A DNA stretch of 64,000 nt from Monoplex corrugatus (lineage: Eukaryota > Mollusca > Gastropoda > Littorinimorpha > Ranellidae): contig JAPXFY010000026.1 of the NCBI GenBank assembly GCA_030674185.1, forward strand, positions 51,446,246 to 51,510,245. Direction: 5' to 3'. Position numbers and translations under genes: made by a program. A model generated the notes under the pieces. The model was not told the origin of the DNA. It made no database searches and saw only the letters and a list, made by a program, of their open reading frames with translations. Within the stretch, counting starts at the first letter, position 1; every line of letters starts with the position of its first letter. This document shows, in pieces, positions 31,991 through 42,964 of the stretch.

Positions 31991-32449
31991 ATCAAGTATA
32001 GTGTGACAAAAACTGTCTACCACTATCTTTTACAGTTTACTTACTGTCATGTCAGCTGATCTTCTCCATATCTACTACCTGATATGAAGTTCTACAGTTA
32101 ACGTTAAAGTAGAAAAAAACCCCATCCTACAACCGCTGTCTTCACAGCTTTTCATCTAGCATAAAGAAAATGTTCATAATCACTTCACATAAAGAAAACG
32201 TCCATAATTGCTTCCTGTGACTGATGGCTGGTCAGAAAAACAATCCCATGGCTATGGTCTAAGTGGCCTTCTATCCACTAGAATAAATAACCACCACACA
32301 CTTTATAGTCCTTGTACCGTTTGAAAATTGGAAACATACAATTCCAAAGCATGAAAGCATCAGGATCAGACATTTCTGTAACCTGACGTATTTTTTGACT
32401 GGCAAAAATCCACTTGACACAATTCTGGCAGACTGGTGGATATCCATCG

Positions 32450-32785
32450 GACACATTTCTGATGAATCCATGAAATGTATGCGACATTTCTGGTGAATTC
32501 ATGCGACACATTTCTGGAGAAACCATGCGACATATTTCTGCTGGTGAATTCATGAAATACACGCGACACATTTCAGGCGAATTCATGAAATCCATGCGAC
32601 ACATTTCTGGTGAAATCATGAAATCCACGAGACATATTTCTGGTGAAACGAAATCCATGCGACACATTTCTGGTGAAATCACGAAATCCATGGGACACAT
32701 TTCTGGTGAAATTATGAAATCCATGCGTTTTTTATGGGACACATTTCTGGTGAGATTATGAAATCCATGCGACACATTTTCTTGA
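32450..32785 (+). repeat. Minisatellite, 24-33 bp units
   Basis: CATGCGACACATTTCTGGTG followed by AAATCATGAAATC recurs about ten times with shortened units. Confidence 0.85.
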
Positions 32786-32942
32786 AGGATTTGTGAATCT
32801 GTGTTATTTTCCCCCCCTTTGGAAGCACATTAACAATACACAGTTGTCACAATGATGGTCAGTACGTATTTCATGTCTCAGCAACATGTGCACAGACACA
32901 CAAGCCACTATTCTCAGCATCAATTCATGTTGGCATTCAGTA

Positions 32943-33006
32943 ATAACCCTTTCACTGACTCACCATAGCCATCAGCTCTCCTGATGGTGAGGGAATGAGA
33001 GTGTTA
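32943..33006. mobile_element. TTAA-type MITE copy D, short
   Basis: TAACCCTTTCACTGACTCAC, a central AGCTCTCCTGATGGTGAGGG, and GAGAGTGTTACC as a decayed right end. Confidence 0.4.
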
Positions 33007-33816
33007 CCTGGATCATAAGTGGGCAATGAAGTGGCCATGGTCTGTTCTATCACCATCACAGGACCTGCATATGTGTGTAAATGGACATCAGCAGTTCAAA
33101 TCTTCGCACAATCTTGCAAGGTTCCAAGTCTTGAGTTTTTGTTATTGTACAACAGAACTCAGTTCTCTCAAACAATTCTGATCAAGTCAAGGTCACCTTC
33201 ACCTGATGGTCAAGTCCCAGAATGCCTGTGGATTAACTCAAAGTCAACCTTGACCTTGGCAATGTGCGTTAACCCAAAGGCGTGCCATGAAGAGAAACAC
33301 AGATTGAAACAGCCATGACCCTAATATCAGAGTTAAGCATTCCTCTCTCTAGCAAAATAGGTCGACGAAAGTCACCTCAATCTTAGTAAAAAAGATCAAC
33401 TCAAGGTGAGTATTGACTTGAAAGTCCTAAGTCCCAGTGTCAAGCTGTGTTTGCATTTCCATGCCAATATCTGAAGCTGAACAATTTCACACAGTTTCCA
33501 CACCTACTAATGATACTGTTTGCTCTATTCACAAGAGTAACACCAAATAGTGTCATTATCAAGCTCAAGTCACAAAATGTAAGTACCTTGCTGAGATCAG
33601 AAACTGATTTTGCTGACGTCATGATGTTAACCCCCAGCAAACCTTAAATGATTCACTACATACATAAACACTATGCTACAAAAGTTTCGTAGGAAAAAAT
33701 GTTAAAATCATCAAAAACTTTCATGCCACACCAATGGAAAAGTTGTTGGCAGTAAATGGGCTTGTATGTCAATGAGATGATTCCTTTGCATGACATGGTT
33801 CAATGTCAGCATTGAG
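33007..33816. other. Non-coding DNA left of the DIRS element
   Basis: 33285-33345 resembles 43380-43440 (GAAACAGCCATGACCCTAAT and AGAGTTAAGCATTCCTC), a dispersed repeat pair of about 60 bp. Nothing else is recognised. Confidence 0.5.
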
Positions 33817-33861
33817 AAAAGGAAATTTTCCTTCTAAAATTACGTTTAATCTAACATACTT

Positions 33862-33990
33862 ACCGTGGCTCACAAATGCAATAAGCGGCAGCGGTTTGCC
33901 AATTCTGCCTCGTAACAATAAAGTCCGAAGGGACAGTAACTCTGAGAGTATCCATGTCTTGCGCATGCGCATGTGCTCTTCCTCTTTTCG
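33862..33990 (+). repeat. DIRS inverted terminal repeat (3' side of element)
   Basis: ACCGTGGCTCACAAATGCAA to GCGCATGCGC and CTCTTCCTCTTTTC is the reverse complement of 39430-39552. The only clear length difference is a six-base ATGTGC-type insertion after the GCGCATGCGC. A further 40 bp outward (33817-33861) is specific to this end. Confidence 0.92.
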
Positions 33991-34057
33991 AGGAGACCTA
34001 GATCCTGTCTGTGGATAGAAGGAACCAGGAAGGCGGGGAGGACGGGAGGGACTCTGC

Positions 34058-34148
34058 GTGAGCCACGGTAAGTATGTTAGATTAAATGTAATTTTAGAAG
34101 GAAAATTTCCTTTTAATTACACATACTATACCGTGGCTCACAAATGCA
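34058..34148 (-). other. DIRS internal complementary region
   Basis: 34112-34148 is a perfect 37-base reverse complement of the right terminus (39533-39569). 34058-34110 is a reverse complement of 33821-33873 with one mismatch. The two halves meet at a TTTT/TTTAA join, so the tract reads as the two element ends fused. In DIRS elements this region is thought to template circle closure. Confidence 0.9.
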
Positions 34149-34156
34149 GAATAGCA

Positions 34157-35541
34157 CTACCCGGATGGAGGGTTTACCTGGTTAACGCTGGAGGAATGGT
34201 AGGAGTCAGGGAGTGTGGCTGAGATGGGGTGTTGGGCCACCACAGCGGAAGCGATACCCCTGGATCCGTCTTCTCGCAGACGGGAGACGTCGCGCAGGTA
34301 AAATTGAATGAACGTGCCTGGGGAACGCCAGTACGCGGCGTCTAGGACGCTCTGGATGCTGGCATTGTGGGTGACTGCCAGCGAAGAAGCCCATGCTCTG
34401 ATCTCATGGGGCCTTGGGGAGAAGACAGCTAGCTCTGAGCTCGACCTCACATACGCAGCCTTGATGACTTCCCTCAGCCATCAAGAGATGGACGTGCGTC
34501 TAATGTCCTTTCTATAGTTTTCGTTGTAAGAGAGAAAAGGTGGCGCTGCTGCTGGCGAGAAGATTTCGTCCGCTTTCTGTACGCTCGCAGGGCACGAACA
34601 GGGCAGAGCGTGCGATCCTCGTCGTCCGGAGCGAGGATAGACGTGAGGGGATGGATGGGGATGGTCGGCGAGGGAGAACCTGGTGACTGGTTCTTGGCTA
34701 AGAATTCCGGGAGTAGGCGGAGAGACATCGAGCCATCAGGTTCGAAAGCAACATCTCCGGGGAGACCACTAAGAGTGTGCACTTCGCTGCAGCGCCTCCC
34801 CGACGCGAGAGAGACGAGAAAGGCCGTCTTGAAGGAGAGGAACTTGAGAGAACACTCCCTGATGGGCTCGTAAGGGGGGAGTCTCAGGGATGAGAGGAAG
34901 AGAAAGAGATCCCACGCCGGGGTTCGGCGGGGGTTTCTGGCTTCCTGGAGAGAAGCTCCTCTGACAAGATCCCTCAGTAGAGGGTCGTCCACAAAGGACG
35001 GACCACCCAACTGACTGATGGTGGTGCAGATGGCCGCCCTGTGAACCTTCACTGAGGAGGACGAAAGCTTTTTCTCGGTTGACAGAAAGCCGAGGTAGTT
35101 GGCCAACTGCAAGCGAGAGGGTGAGTGGGGTGACATCGCATTTGAGGTGCACCAGAAGAGCCAGCCGTTCCAGTGGGCATTATACACCCCCTGTGTGCCC
35201 GGCCTATGAGCTTGCTGCACAAGGCCGATTACGGCCGGGGACAAGCCTAATGAAGACATCGAGTCCCGCACAGCATCCAGGCGTGAAGGTTTAGAACCTC
35301 TGGATTGCCGTGCGGAATGCCTGACCTGGGTTGAAGGAGGGAGCGACCCGACACCGCGAGTTTTAGCGGCGGCACATGGGACAGGTGCAGAAGTTCTGGG
35401 TACCATGCTTGGGCTGGCCATCTGGGTGCGACAAGGATCAATGTCGCTGAGTCCTCCCTGGCCTTCCGCAGTACTTTCCCCAGAATGGGGAACGGGGGAA
35501 GGCATAGCCGATGAGGTTCGCCCATGGAATGGATAGGGCAT
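34157..35541 (-). pseudogene. DIRS tyrosine recombinase, broken
   Basis: The minus frame starts at 35541 and overlaps the RT frame by about 100 bases. It has a core-binding-like region (RPGTQGVYNAHWNGWLFWC; LQLANYLGFL; VKVHRAAICTTI) and the first catalytic Arg in LASGRRCSEVH (about residues 246-255). The frame shifts between 34515 and 34545 and runs to a spurious stop at 34474. In the other frame a TGA at 34483-34481 is followed by the rest of the catalytic set: HEIRAWA (His, second Arg) and FIQFYLRDV (Tyr nucleophile), ending at 34157. All catalytic residues survive, but one frameshift and one nonsense codon prevent translation of a whole enzyme. Confidence 0.9.
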
Positions 35542-37108
35542 CTACAGCCCAGGCTGCTGGGTCCGGAACTGGAGAGACGTACAAAGGGAGACAGTGATTG
35601 AACCTGGTGGCAAAGAGGTCCACGTGTGGTTTGAACCATGCTGCCCATACTGGCTCCAGGACTGCATGGGCCAGTGTCCATTCCGAGGGAAGAACCATGT
35701 GAGATCTGCTGAGAGAGTCCGCAAGTATGTTGATCTTTCCCGGGACATGCTTTGCTGAGAGCCGAATTGAGTGTTCCTCGCACCAGAGGAGGAGTTGTTC
35801 CGCTCTCCGAGACAGGGAGTGGGAGCGGGCGCCCCCTTGCTTGTTGATGTAACAAGCTACTGTGGTGTTGTCCGTGTTGATACGGACATGTTTTCCCCTC
35901 AGAAAGGGGAGAAACTCCCTGAGTGCCTGAAAAACTGCCTCCAGTTCCAACATGTTGATGTGGCAGGGCATGAGATCGGTTGACCACCGACCTGCTGCTG
36001 TCAGCGTGCCCACATGGGCTCCCCACCCGGAGGTGGACGCGTCCGTGAACAAGTCCTCCTGAGGAGGGGGCAGTGTGATAGGGACTCCCTGGGCTAGGCA
36101 TGACTGGGAGCGCCATTTGGTCACCGATGATTTGAACAAATGACCCAGGTGGACCGGAAGGTCCCACGGCTGAAGCGACTGTGACCAACGCTTCCGGAAT
36201 CCGCGTTGGAATTGCCGCTTGAGGAGACGACCCAGTGGCATTAGGGGTGCCAGCGACTCCATAAGGCCCAGTAGGAAGGCCAGCTTCCTGGCCGGGGCGT
36301 GAGGTTGAGGGAGCAGTTGGATTAGGAGGCCCTGAAGGCGCAATAAGCGCTGGGAAGTCGGAGTCACCCTCCACTTGGATGTGTCGAAGGACATGCCCAG
36401 GAACTGGAACTGTTTGGAGGGAGTGAGGTCCGACTTCTCCTCGTTGTAAACAAAGCCCAGGTTGTGACAGAGTCGCAGGACCTGGGAAGCTTGTTGTGCA
36501 CACTGTTCCTTGGAGGACGCGAGTAGAAGCCAATCGTCTAGATAGGCCTTGAGGCGGATACCCTTCCCCCGAACATGCATGCACAGTTCCCTCGCCACCT
36601 TCGTGAACAGCCAAGGGGCGGGTGCCAGACCGAAGGGCAGGGCCCTGAATTGGAAGATCCGGTTCCTCCAGACGAATCTGAGGTACTTCCTGTCCCTGGG
36701 GTGAATAAGGAGGTGGAAGTATGCATCCTTGAGGTCGATGGATATTCCCCAGTCGTCCGGGTGCAAGGCATCGCGGATGGACATAGGGGTTTCCATACGG
36801 AAATGGAGGACGCGGAGGAACCGGTTTAGGGGGGAGAGGTCCAGGATGGGCCTCCAGCCCTCCGAAGTTTTGGGGACCACAAAGATGCGGCCATAGAATC
36901 CCGGGGACGCACTGGAGGAAACCTCCTCCGTGGCCCCTTTGGCTAGCATCGAAAGAACCTCCTGATCAAGGGCCTGCAAGGCCAAGCGATCTCGAGGAAG
37001 TGCAAAAGCAGGGGGAGAGGGCGTGAGAGGGGCCTTCCTTGGGCCCCAAGGAAGGCGGAACTCCGACCTGATCACCCGCAGGGCCCACGGGCTGCCTCTC
37101 CCACGCAT
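35438..37108 (-). CDS. DIRS reverse transcriptase/RNase H
   Basis: An open frame of 556 codons. RT blocks: FYGRIFVVPKTSEGWRPILD (71-90), ISIDLKDAYFHLLIHPRDRK (122-141, motif A Asp), FRALPFGLAPAPWLFTKV (154-171) and YLDDWLLLA (189-197, catalytic DD). RNase H: LFTDASTSGWGA (353-364), LELEAVFQAL, INTDNTTVACYINKQGG (410-426) and ADSLSRS (463-469). The C-terminal DLFATRFNHCLPLYVSPVPD is the usual DIRS tail. No methyltransferase domain is seen. Upstream in-frame sequence blends into the gag tail, so the true start may lie above 37108. The protein would copy element RNA; the frame shows no lesion. Confidence 0.93.
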   Translation of the reverse strand: MRGRGSPWALRVIRSEFRLPWGPRKAPLTPSPPAFALPRDRLALQALDQEVLSMLAKGATEEVSSSASPGFYGRIFVVPKTSEGWRPILDLSPLNRFLRVLHFRMETPMSIRDALHPDDWGISIDLKDAYFHLLIHPRDRKYLRFVWRNRIFQFRALPFGLAPAPWLFTKVARELCMHVRGKGIRLKAYLDDWLLLASSKEQCAQQASQVLRLCHNLGFVYNEEKSDLTPSKQFQFLGMSFDTSKWRVTPTSQRLLRLQGLLIQLLPQPHAPARKLAFLLGLMESLAPLMPLGRLLKRQFQRGFRKRWSQSLQPWDLPVHLGHLFKSSVTKWRSQSCLAQGVPITLPPPQEDLFTDASTSGWGAHVGTLTAAGRWSTDLMPCHINMLELEAVFQALREFLPFLRGKHVRINTDNTTVACYINKQGGARSHSLSRRAEQLLLWCEEHSIRLSAKHVPGKINILADSLSRSHMVLPSEWTLAHAVLEPVWAAWFKPHVDLFATRFNHCLPLYVSPVPDPAAWAVDALSIPWANLIGYAFPRSPFWGKYCGRPGRTQRH

Positions 37109-37175
37109 CGATGTGTCGGGAGAGACTGCTCACAGGATCTCCCGTGGGGGGTGATGGCCTCAGGCCGGGGGTGAG

Positions 37176-39330
37176 TCATTGGGGGTTGGCCAGCTGAGAA
37201 GGAGCCGGCCTGCGGGCCTTAGGCCGGGGAACCGGCCGGCCTGAGTGCTGTTGCCTCTTCCTGTGCCCTTGGGGCCTGGAAGAGCCGCGGAACTTCGCCT
37301 GAGTGGGCCCATGGGATGGGTAGGCTGCTGGAGCCGGGCGCTTTGCTGCAGGGCGAGAGGGTCTCGAATGGAGGGCGAGGTCCCTTTTGATGTCAGCCTG
37401 GTGCTTCAGGATGGCTTGAAGTGGCTCCCGAAGAGGGAACCCAGCTGAATGGGTACCGTGCGCAAGGAGGCCTTGGCTGACGGTTAGCTAGCGACCGAGG
37501 ATGCCGCGAGAATGGCATCCCGCCTCGCCTTGACGGTGTTGAGGTACGTCCGGGCCAAGGCCTCTGTGGAGCATTTGAGCCCCTCTGCCATGGCCTAGAT
37601 AAAGGCCACGATGGTGGCAGAGTCAGGCGCCTGGCGTACCGCGAATGACTTGTGGTCTGGATCCTTAAGGGCTGCCGCCCGGCCGCCCAAGAAGAAGTCC
37701 ATGGCGGAGGCTGCCACCAGCCCCCGCCTCACGTTCTCCTCCCATTCCGCCAAGCATCTCTCCTTGAGGGAGATGTGCTGCGGCTGGGTCCGAGACCGAT
37801 CACTGACAAGGAGGTCCTCCTGTGTGAGGGAGAGGGGAGCCTCAGGGATGGCCTCATGGGCCATGAAGGGCTTCCGTTGGAAGGGGAGCGGGGCCGGCTT
37901 CAGGAATTTCCTGAAGGGCATGGCTCCCGGGAAGTCAGGCACGGATCCAGGGATGAAATCCTGTGCCTCTTTCCCCCTGGCGGTGTCCTGGACTCTCTTT
38001 AGGCAGTCAGCCACCATGTCGGACTCTTTGAGAAAAGAGGCACGTGGGGCTGAGGTAGGGTGAGCACTGAAAAGGTGCTTGGCCGAGCATGGCTTGGGAG
38101 CCTTGGGCTCTGGCACTGTGGATACCGCCTCCGGCGTGTGGCTTGCCAGCCGGTCCATGGCTTCTGGGAAGCAGAAGGCAGTGTGGGCAGGGGCCTCGTC
38201 CTCTGAGCTAGAGTCCGTGTCCTCTGGCCTGCCTATAGAGGGGGCGAGAGTCCGCGGAGTGTCTGACCGGGGTGCCACACCGGTGGGACCCAGGTCCGAG
38301 CCCCCAGGAGGTACCCCCGGGGGGGAATCCGACACCGGGGGTGCCGGAGGGGCTGGCGAGGATGAGGCCTGCGCCGGTGGGGCACCAGGCATAAAGCCAG
38401 GCCACCACGTGCATCCCGCGGCCGAGGCAGGGGGAAATCCCAATGTTGGGTGCCATGGTGCCATGTACAGTGCCATGGGATGCGGCATGGGCTGAGCCCG
38501 AGGGTACCAGGACCCTGACCCCATGAAGGGGAGGGCCTGGCCCACTGGTAATGGTCCCCGTGGGTCGGGGTATCCCCAGTGCCCAAAGGGCCAGCCTGCT
38601 GGGGGCCGCTTGGCATGTGCCAAGGCGCCCAAGTGCTCTGTCCGGAATGGGACAGAGATGTGCCAGCCCGCCGTGGGTCGCTTGGTAGTTGCCAAGGCAC
38701 CCAAGTGCTCTGTCCGGAATGGGACAGAGAGGTTGGGGCGGGGGCAGCAGCAGGCTGCGGGGGAGGAAGGGAGACAACCGGGGCGGATCGACGATCTGAC
38801 GCCTGTAAAAGGGGGGTTGTCTCCCTTGGCCCACCTGGCGAACCAGGGGGTGTCCCGCCTGGCGAACCAGGGGGTGAGCCAGTTTCAGTCAAAGTGCTGG
38901 CCTTCCTGCCTCCCGAAGGAGACCCATACCCAATTCGCCCTTCAGCCATAGGGGCTGAAACAGTATCAGCAGAACCGGAGTTAAGCTGTACGAAGGGGGC
39001 GAGCACAGAATCGACAGAACCGCAGTTGAGTCGATAACTGTGATGGGCAGTGTGAAGGCCGCAAAATGACGAAAAGTCAACTGAGCCGCAGCTGAGTTGA
39101 GGGCTCGTGGTCACCGCAACAGAACCGTAGCTGAGTTGCGATGACTTGTCGATAGAGTGAGAGAGAGAAGACGTAGAAGGGAGAGACAAAGTTGAAGAGA
39201 GAGCGGGTTTTGCACCGGTCGAACCACCGCTTTGTGGGTTTGAGAATTCGGCGGACGAAATCTTCTTAACCCTCGCTTTGCCACCCAATCGCTTCACATA
39301 AGTTTCTCCCTTAAACGAAAACATAGGCAA
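37176..39330 (-). pseudogene. DIRS gag-like region, multiply broken
   Basis: It starts at an ATG at 39330 just inside the terminal repeat (MPMFSFKGETYVKRLGGKAR). The first part has four imperfect LSCGSVD-type repeats and a PPGSPGG-rich linker, and is open to 38233. From about 38704 the continuing frame is different: acidic DTDSSSEDEAP, then VPDFPGAMPFRKFLKPAP and ERCLAEWEENVRRGLVAASA. That frame meets a TAG at 37597-37595, a TAA at 37486-37484, and another shift near 37430 before a Lys/Arg/Pro-rich tail ending at 37176. Position and composition fit a DIRS gag; sequence-level family assignment is inference. Confidence 0.7.
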
Positions 39331-39429
39331 GACACAAAAACAACAACGACAATCGATCGATCGCGTAGCGAAATCGAAAAATACTTAGCTGCTCAGAGCG
39401 TACGAGGCGAGCTGGAAGATGGCTGCCGA

Positions 39430-39552
39430 GAAAAGAGGAAGAGCGCATGCGCAAGACATGGATACTCTCAGAGTTACTGTCCCTTCGGACTTTATTGTTA
39501 CGAGGCAGAATTGGCAAACCGCTGCCGCTTATTGCATTTGTGAGCCACGGTA
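39430..39552 (+). repeat. DIRS inverted terminal repeat (5' side of element)
   Basis: GAAAAGAGGAAGAGCGCATG through GCATTTGTGAGCCACGGT is the reverse complement of 33862-33990. The outer 17 bases to 39569 match the internal complementary region but not the other terminal repeat. Confidence 0.92.
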
Positions 39553-39569
39553 TAGTATGTGTAATTAAA

Positions 39570-40230
39570 CTAACTTTTAGTTGAAATCTGATCACGAAAA
39601 ATGGAAAGAAAAGGATGACTGCTTTGACGAATGCACAAAAAACAAAACAAACGTGTTAAACATGTGTTGGTGTAAAGTGACTGCTTTGGCAAATACTCTA
39701 ATTAAATATCTGGATCTTAATGACATGGCAGCAATACTGTTTTCATCATATGCAAATGTTCAAAATCTTTTTATATCAAACGTAACAGACAGAGGATTGT
39801 GACTCTCACTCTCTTAGAAACGTAACAGACAGAGGATTGTGATTCTCACTCTCTTTGAAACATCCTTTCCCTAAATAAACTTCTCCCTGTAATGCTACCA
39901 TTACTCACAAAAACATCTTTCTATACTATTTGATGGATCAAATGTATGAAAACATATTCCAAATGTTATAATATAAAAACATGATCATGGGATCTTGGGT
40001 CAACATCTTCACCCATGACAAACAACTTCCTGTACCACTCTCATTCTCTGGATCCATATTGTCTATTTCACATCTGGTCACCACATGCGAGATCTTGCTG
40101 ATTTGGTTCTACGCACAATGAGAAGATGGTAATGTCAGCTTCGATGAAACACGGATTATGAAAATGCCTCCCTCTGAATGATTATCACTCAAAACATGTT
40201 TGAAGTCTATTTTTCTTGGAAAAATGAAAA
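39570..40230. other. Non-coding DNA, nothing recognised
   Basis: A short duplication of AACGTAACAGACAGAGGATT at 39779 and 39820; otherwise unremarkable. Confidence 0.5.
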
Positions 40231-40231
40231 C

Positions 40232-40967
40232 TGTTTCATACTTATTGGAAAGAAGTTAGCAAGACCTGTTTCATATCTACCAGAAAGAAGTTAGCAAGAC
40301 CTATTTCACATCTACCAGAAAGAAGTTAGCAAGACCTATTTCATATCTACCAGAAAGAAGTTAGCAAGACCTATTTCATATCTACCAGAAAGAAGTTAGC
40401 AAGACCTATTTCATATCTACCAGAAAGAAGTTAGCAAGACCTATTTCATATCTACCAGAAAGAAGTTAGCAAGACCTATTTCATATCTACCAGAAAGAAG
40501 TTAGCAAGACCTATTTCATATCTACCAGAAAGAAGTTAGCAAGACCTATTTCATATCTACCAGAAAGAAGTTAGCAAGACCTATTTCACATCTACCAGAA
40601 AGAAGTTAGCAAGACCTATTTCATATCTACCAGAAAGAAGTTAGCAAGACCTATTTCATATCTACCAGAAAGAAGTTAGCAAGACCTATTTCATATCTAC
40701 CAGAAAGAAGTTAGCAAGACCTATTTCATATCTACCAGAAAGAAGTTAGCAAGACCTATTTCATATCTACCAGAAAGAAGTTAGCAAGACCTATTTCATA
40801 TCTACCAGAAAGAAGTTAGCAAGACCTATTTCATATCTACCAGAAAGAAGTTAGCAAGACCTATTTCATATCTACCAGAAAGAAGTTAGCAAGACCTATT
40901 TCACATCTACCAGAAAGAAGTTAGCAAGACTTATTTCATATCTACCAGAAAGAAGTTAGCAATACTT
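40232..40967 (+). repeat. 35-bp minisatellite, about 21 copies
   Basis: The unit is CATATCTACCAGAAAGAAGT plus TAGCAAGACCTATTT. Copies differ by single T/C changes, and the outer copies are more diverged. Confidence 0.97.
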
Positions 40968-41204
40968 ATCAGCCATTTACTGAAGGATCTTTACCAAACT
41001 TGGGTCAAAGATGTGGATCGCTGAGGACTTGTGAGTGTATAAGTTTGGAAGTTATGATGCTAAGGTCATTATCACATGGACAAAAAAAAGGTGTGTGTGT
41101 GCGGGGGGGAGGGAAGGGGAGCCTAAAACCAGCACTTTTGGAAGAAAGTGTGTGGACAACACTTCTTCAGGAACTGCTGACTTTATTTCAAATTCTGTTT
41201 TCAC

Positions 41205-42960
41205 TGTTGTGACAGTCTACCTTGTCCTCTCTAAGGTCATGGCCACATTGTGACAGTCTACATTGTCCTTACTTCATGTCACATTTTATTTCATCTGATG
41301 TTTCTGTAAGGTCATGGCCACATTGTGACAGTCTACATTGTCCTTACTTCATGTCATGTTTTATTTCATCTGATGTTTCTGTAAGGTCATGGCCACATTG
41401 TGACAGTCTACCTTGTCCTTACTTCATGTCATGTTTTATTTCATCTGATGTTTCTGTAAGGTCATGGCCACATTGTGACAGTCTACCTTGTCCTTACTTC
41501 ATGTCATGTTTTATTTCATCTGATGTTTCTGTAAGGTCATGGCCACATTGTGACAGTCTACCTTGTCCTTACTTCATGTCATGTTTTATTTCATCTGATG
41601 CTTCTGTAAGGTCATGGCCACATTGTGACAGTCTACCTTGTCCTTACTTCATGTCATGTTTTATTTCATCTGATGCTTCTGTAAGGTCATGGCCACATTG
41701 TGACAGTCTACCTTGTCCTTACTTCATGTCACATTTTATTTCATCTGATGTTTCTGTAAGGTCATGGCCACATTGTGACAGTCTACCTTGTCCTTACTTC
41801 ATGTCATGTTTTATTTCATCTGATGTTTCTGTAAGGTCATGGCCACATTGTGACAGTCTACCTTGTCCTTACTTCATGTCATGTTTTATTTCATCTGATG
41901 TTTCTGTAAGGTCATGGCCACATTGTGACAGTCTACCTTGTCCTTACTTCATGTCATGTTTTATTTCATCTGATGTTTCTGTAAGGTCATGGCCACATTG
42001 TCACAGTCTACCTTGTCCTTACTTCATGTCATGTTTTATTTCATCTGATGTTTCTGTAAGGTCATGGCCACATTGTGACAGTCTACCTTGTCCTTACTTC
42101 ATGTCATGTTTTATTTCATCTGATGTTTCTGTAAGGTCATGGCCACATTGTGACAGTCTACATTGTCCTTACTTCATGTCATGTTTTATTTCATCTGATG
42201 TTTCTGTAAGGTCATGGCCACATTGTGACAGTCTACCTTGTCCTTACTTCATGTCATGTTTTATTTCATCTGATGTTTCTGTAAGGTCATGGCCACATTG
42301 TGACAGTCTACCTTGTCCTTACTTCATGTCATGTTTTATTTCATCTGATGTTTCTGTAAGGTCATGGCCACATTGTCACAGTCTACCTTGTCCTTACTTC
42401 ATGTCATGTTTTATTTCATCTGATGTTTCTGTAAGGTCATGGCCACATTGTGACAGTCTACCTTGTCCTTACTTCATGTCATGTTTTATTTCATCTGATG
42501 TTTCTGTAAGGTCATGGCCACATTGTGACAGTCTACCTTGTCCTTACTTCATGTCATGTTTTATTTCATCTGATGTTTCTGTAAGGTCATGGCCACATTG
42601 TGAGTCTACCTTGACCTTATTTCATGTCATGTTTTATTTCATCTGATGCTTTGGTAAGGTCATGGTCACATTGTGAGTCTACCTTGTCCATACTTCATGT
42701 CATTCTGTAAGGTCATGGCCACACTGTCACAGTCTACCTTGTCCTTATTTCATGTCATGTTTTTATTTCATCTGATGCTTCTGTAAGGTCATGGCCACAT
42801 TGTGACAGTCTACCTTGACCTTACTTCATGTCATGTTTTACTTCATCTATGTTTCTGTAAGGTCATGGCCACACTGTCACAGTCTACCTTGTCTTTACTT
42901 CATGTCATGTTTTATTTCATCTGATGCTTCTCTAAGGTCATGGCCATACTGGCAAGTGTG
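41205..42960 (+). repeat. 75-bp minisatellite, about 23 copies
   Basis: The unit is GGTCATGGCCACATTGTGAC, AGTCTACCTTGTCCTTACTT, CATGTCATGTTTTATTTCAT and CTGATGTTTCTGTAA. The 25-codon length keeps a plus frame open (474 codons) as a by-product. Each unit carries AATAAA on the minus strand. Units from 42600 on are shortened and diverged. Confidence 0.97.
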
Positions 42961-42964
42961 AAAT

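Larger units (their letters stand above)
33817..39569 (-). mobile_element. DIRS-type tyrosine-recombinase retrotransposon, near full length
   Basis: This 5.75-kb element is read on the minus strand. From its 5' end (39569) it has an inverted terminal repeat, a gag-like region (39330-37176), an RT/RNase H frame (37108-35438), an overlapping tyrosine recombinase (35541-34157), an internal complementary region (34148-34058) and the second inverted terminal repeat (to 33817). This matches the established DIRS plan: no LTRs, no integrase, and a recombinase that would insert a circular intermediate. No target-site duplication is apparent, as expected. GC content is well above the flanks. Gag and recombinase carry lesions while RT is open. 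Confidence 0.93.

Noticed and set aside
31344..32006. 220-codon Ser/His-rich repeat frame
   Set aside because: 66/72-bp minisatellite; both unit sizes are multiples of three.
34157..35541. Host-domesticated recombinase
   Set aside because: It lies within a DIRS element between RT and the internal complementary region and carries a frameshift and a stop.
40232..40967. CRISPR-like regular repeat arrays (35 bp, also 36-37 bp at 53960)
   Set aside because: Repeats are head-to-tail with no unique spacers, and the genomic context is animal with spliced genes.
41222..42646. 474-codon frame with 25-residue repeats
   Set aside because: 75-bp minisatellite; unit length is a multiple of three. Variation is not biased to third positions.
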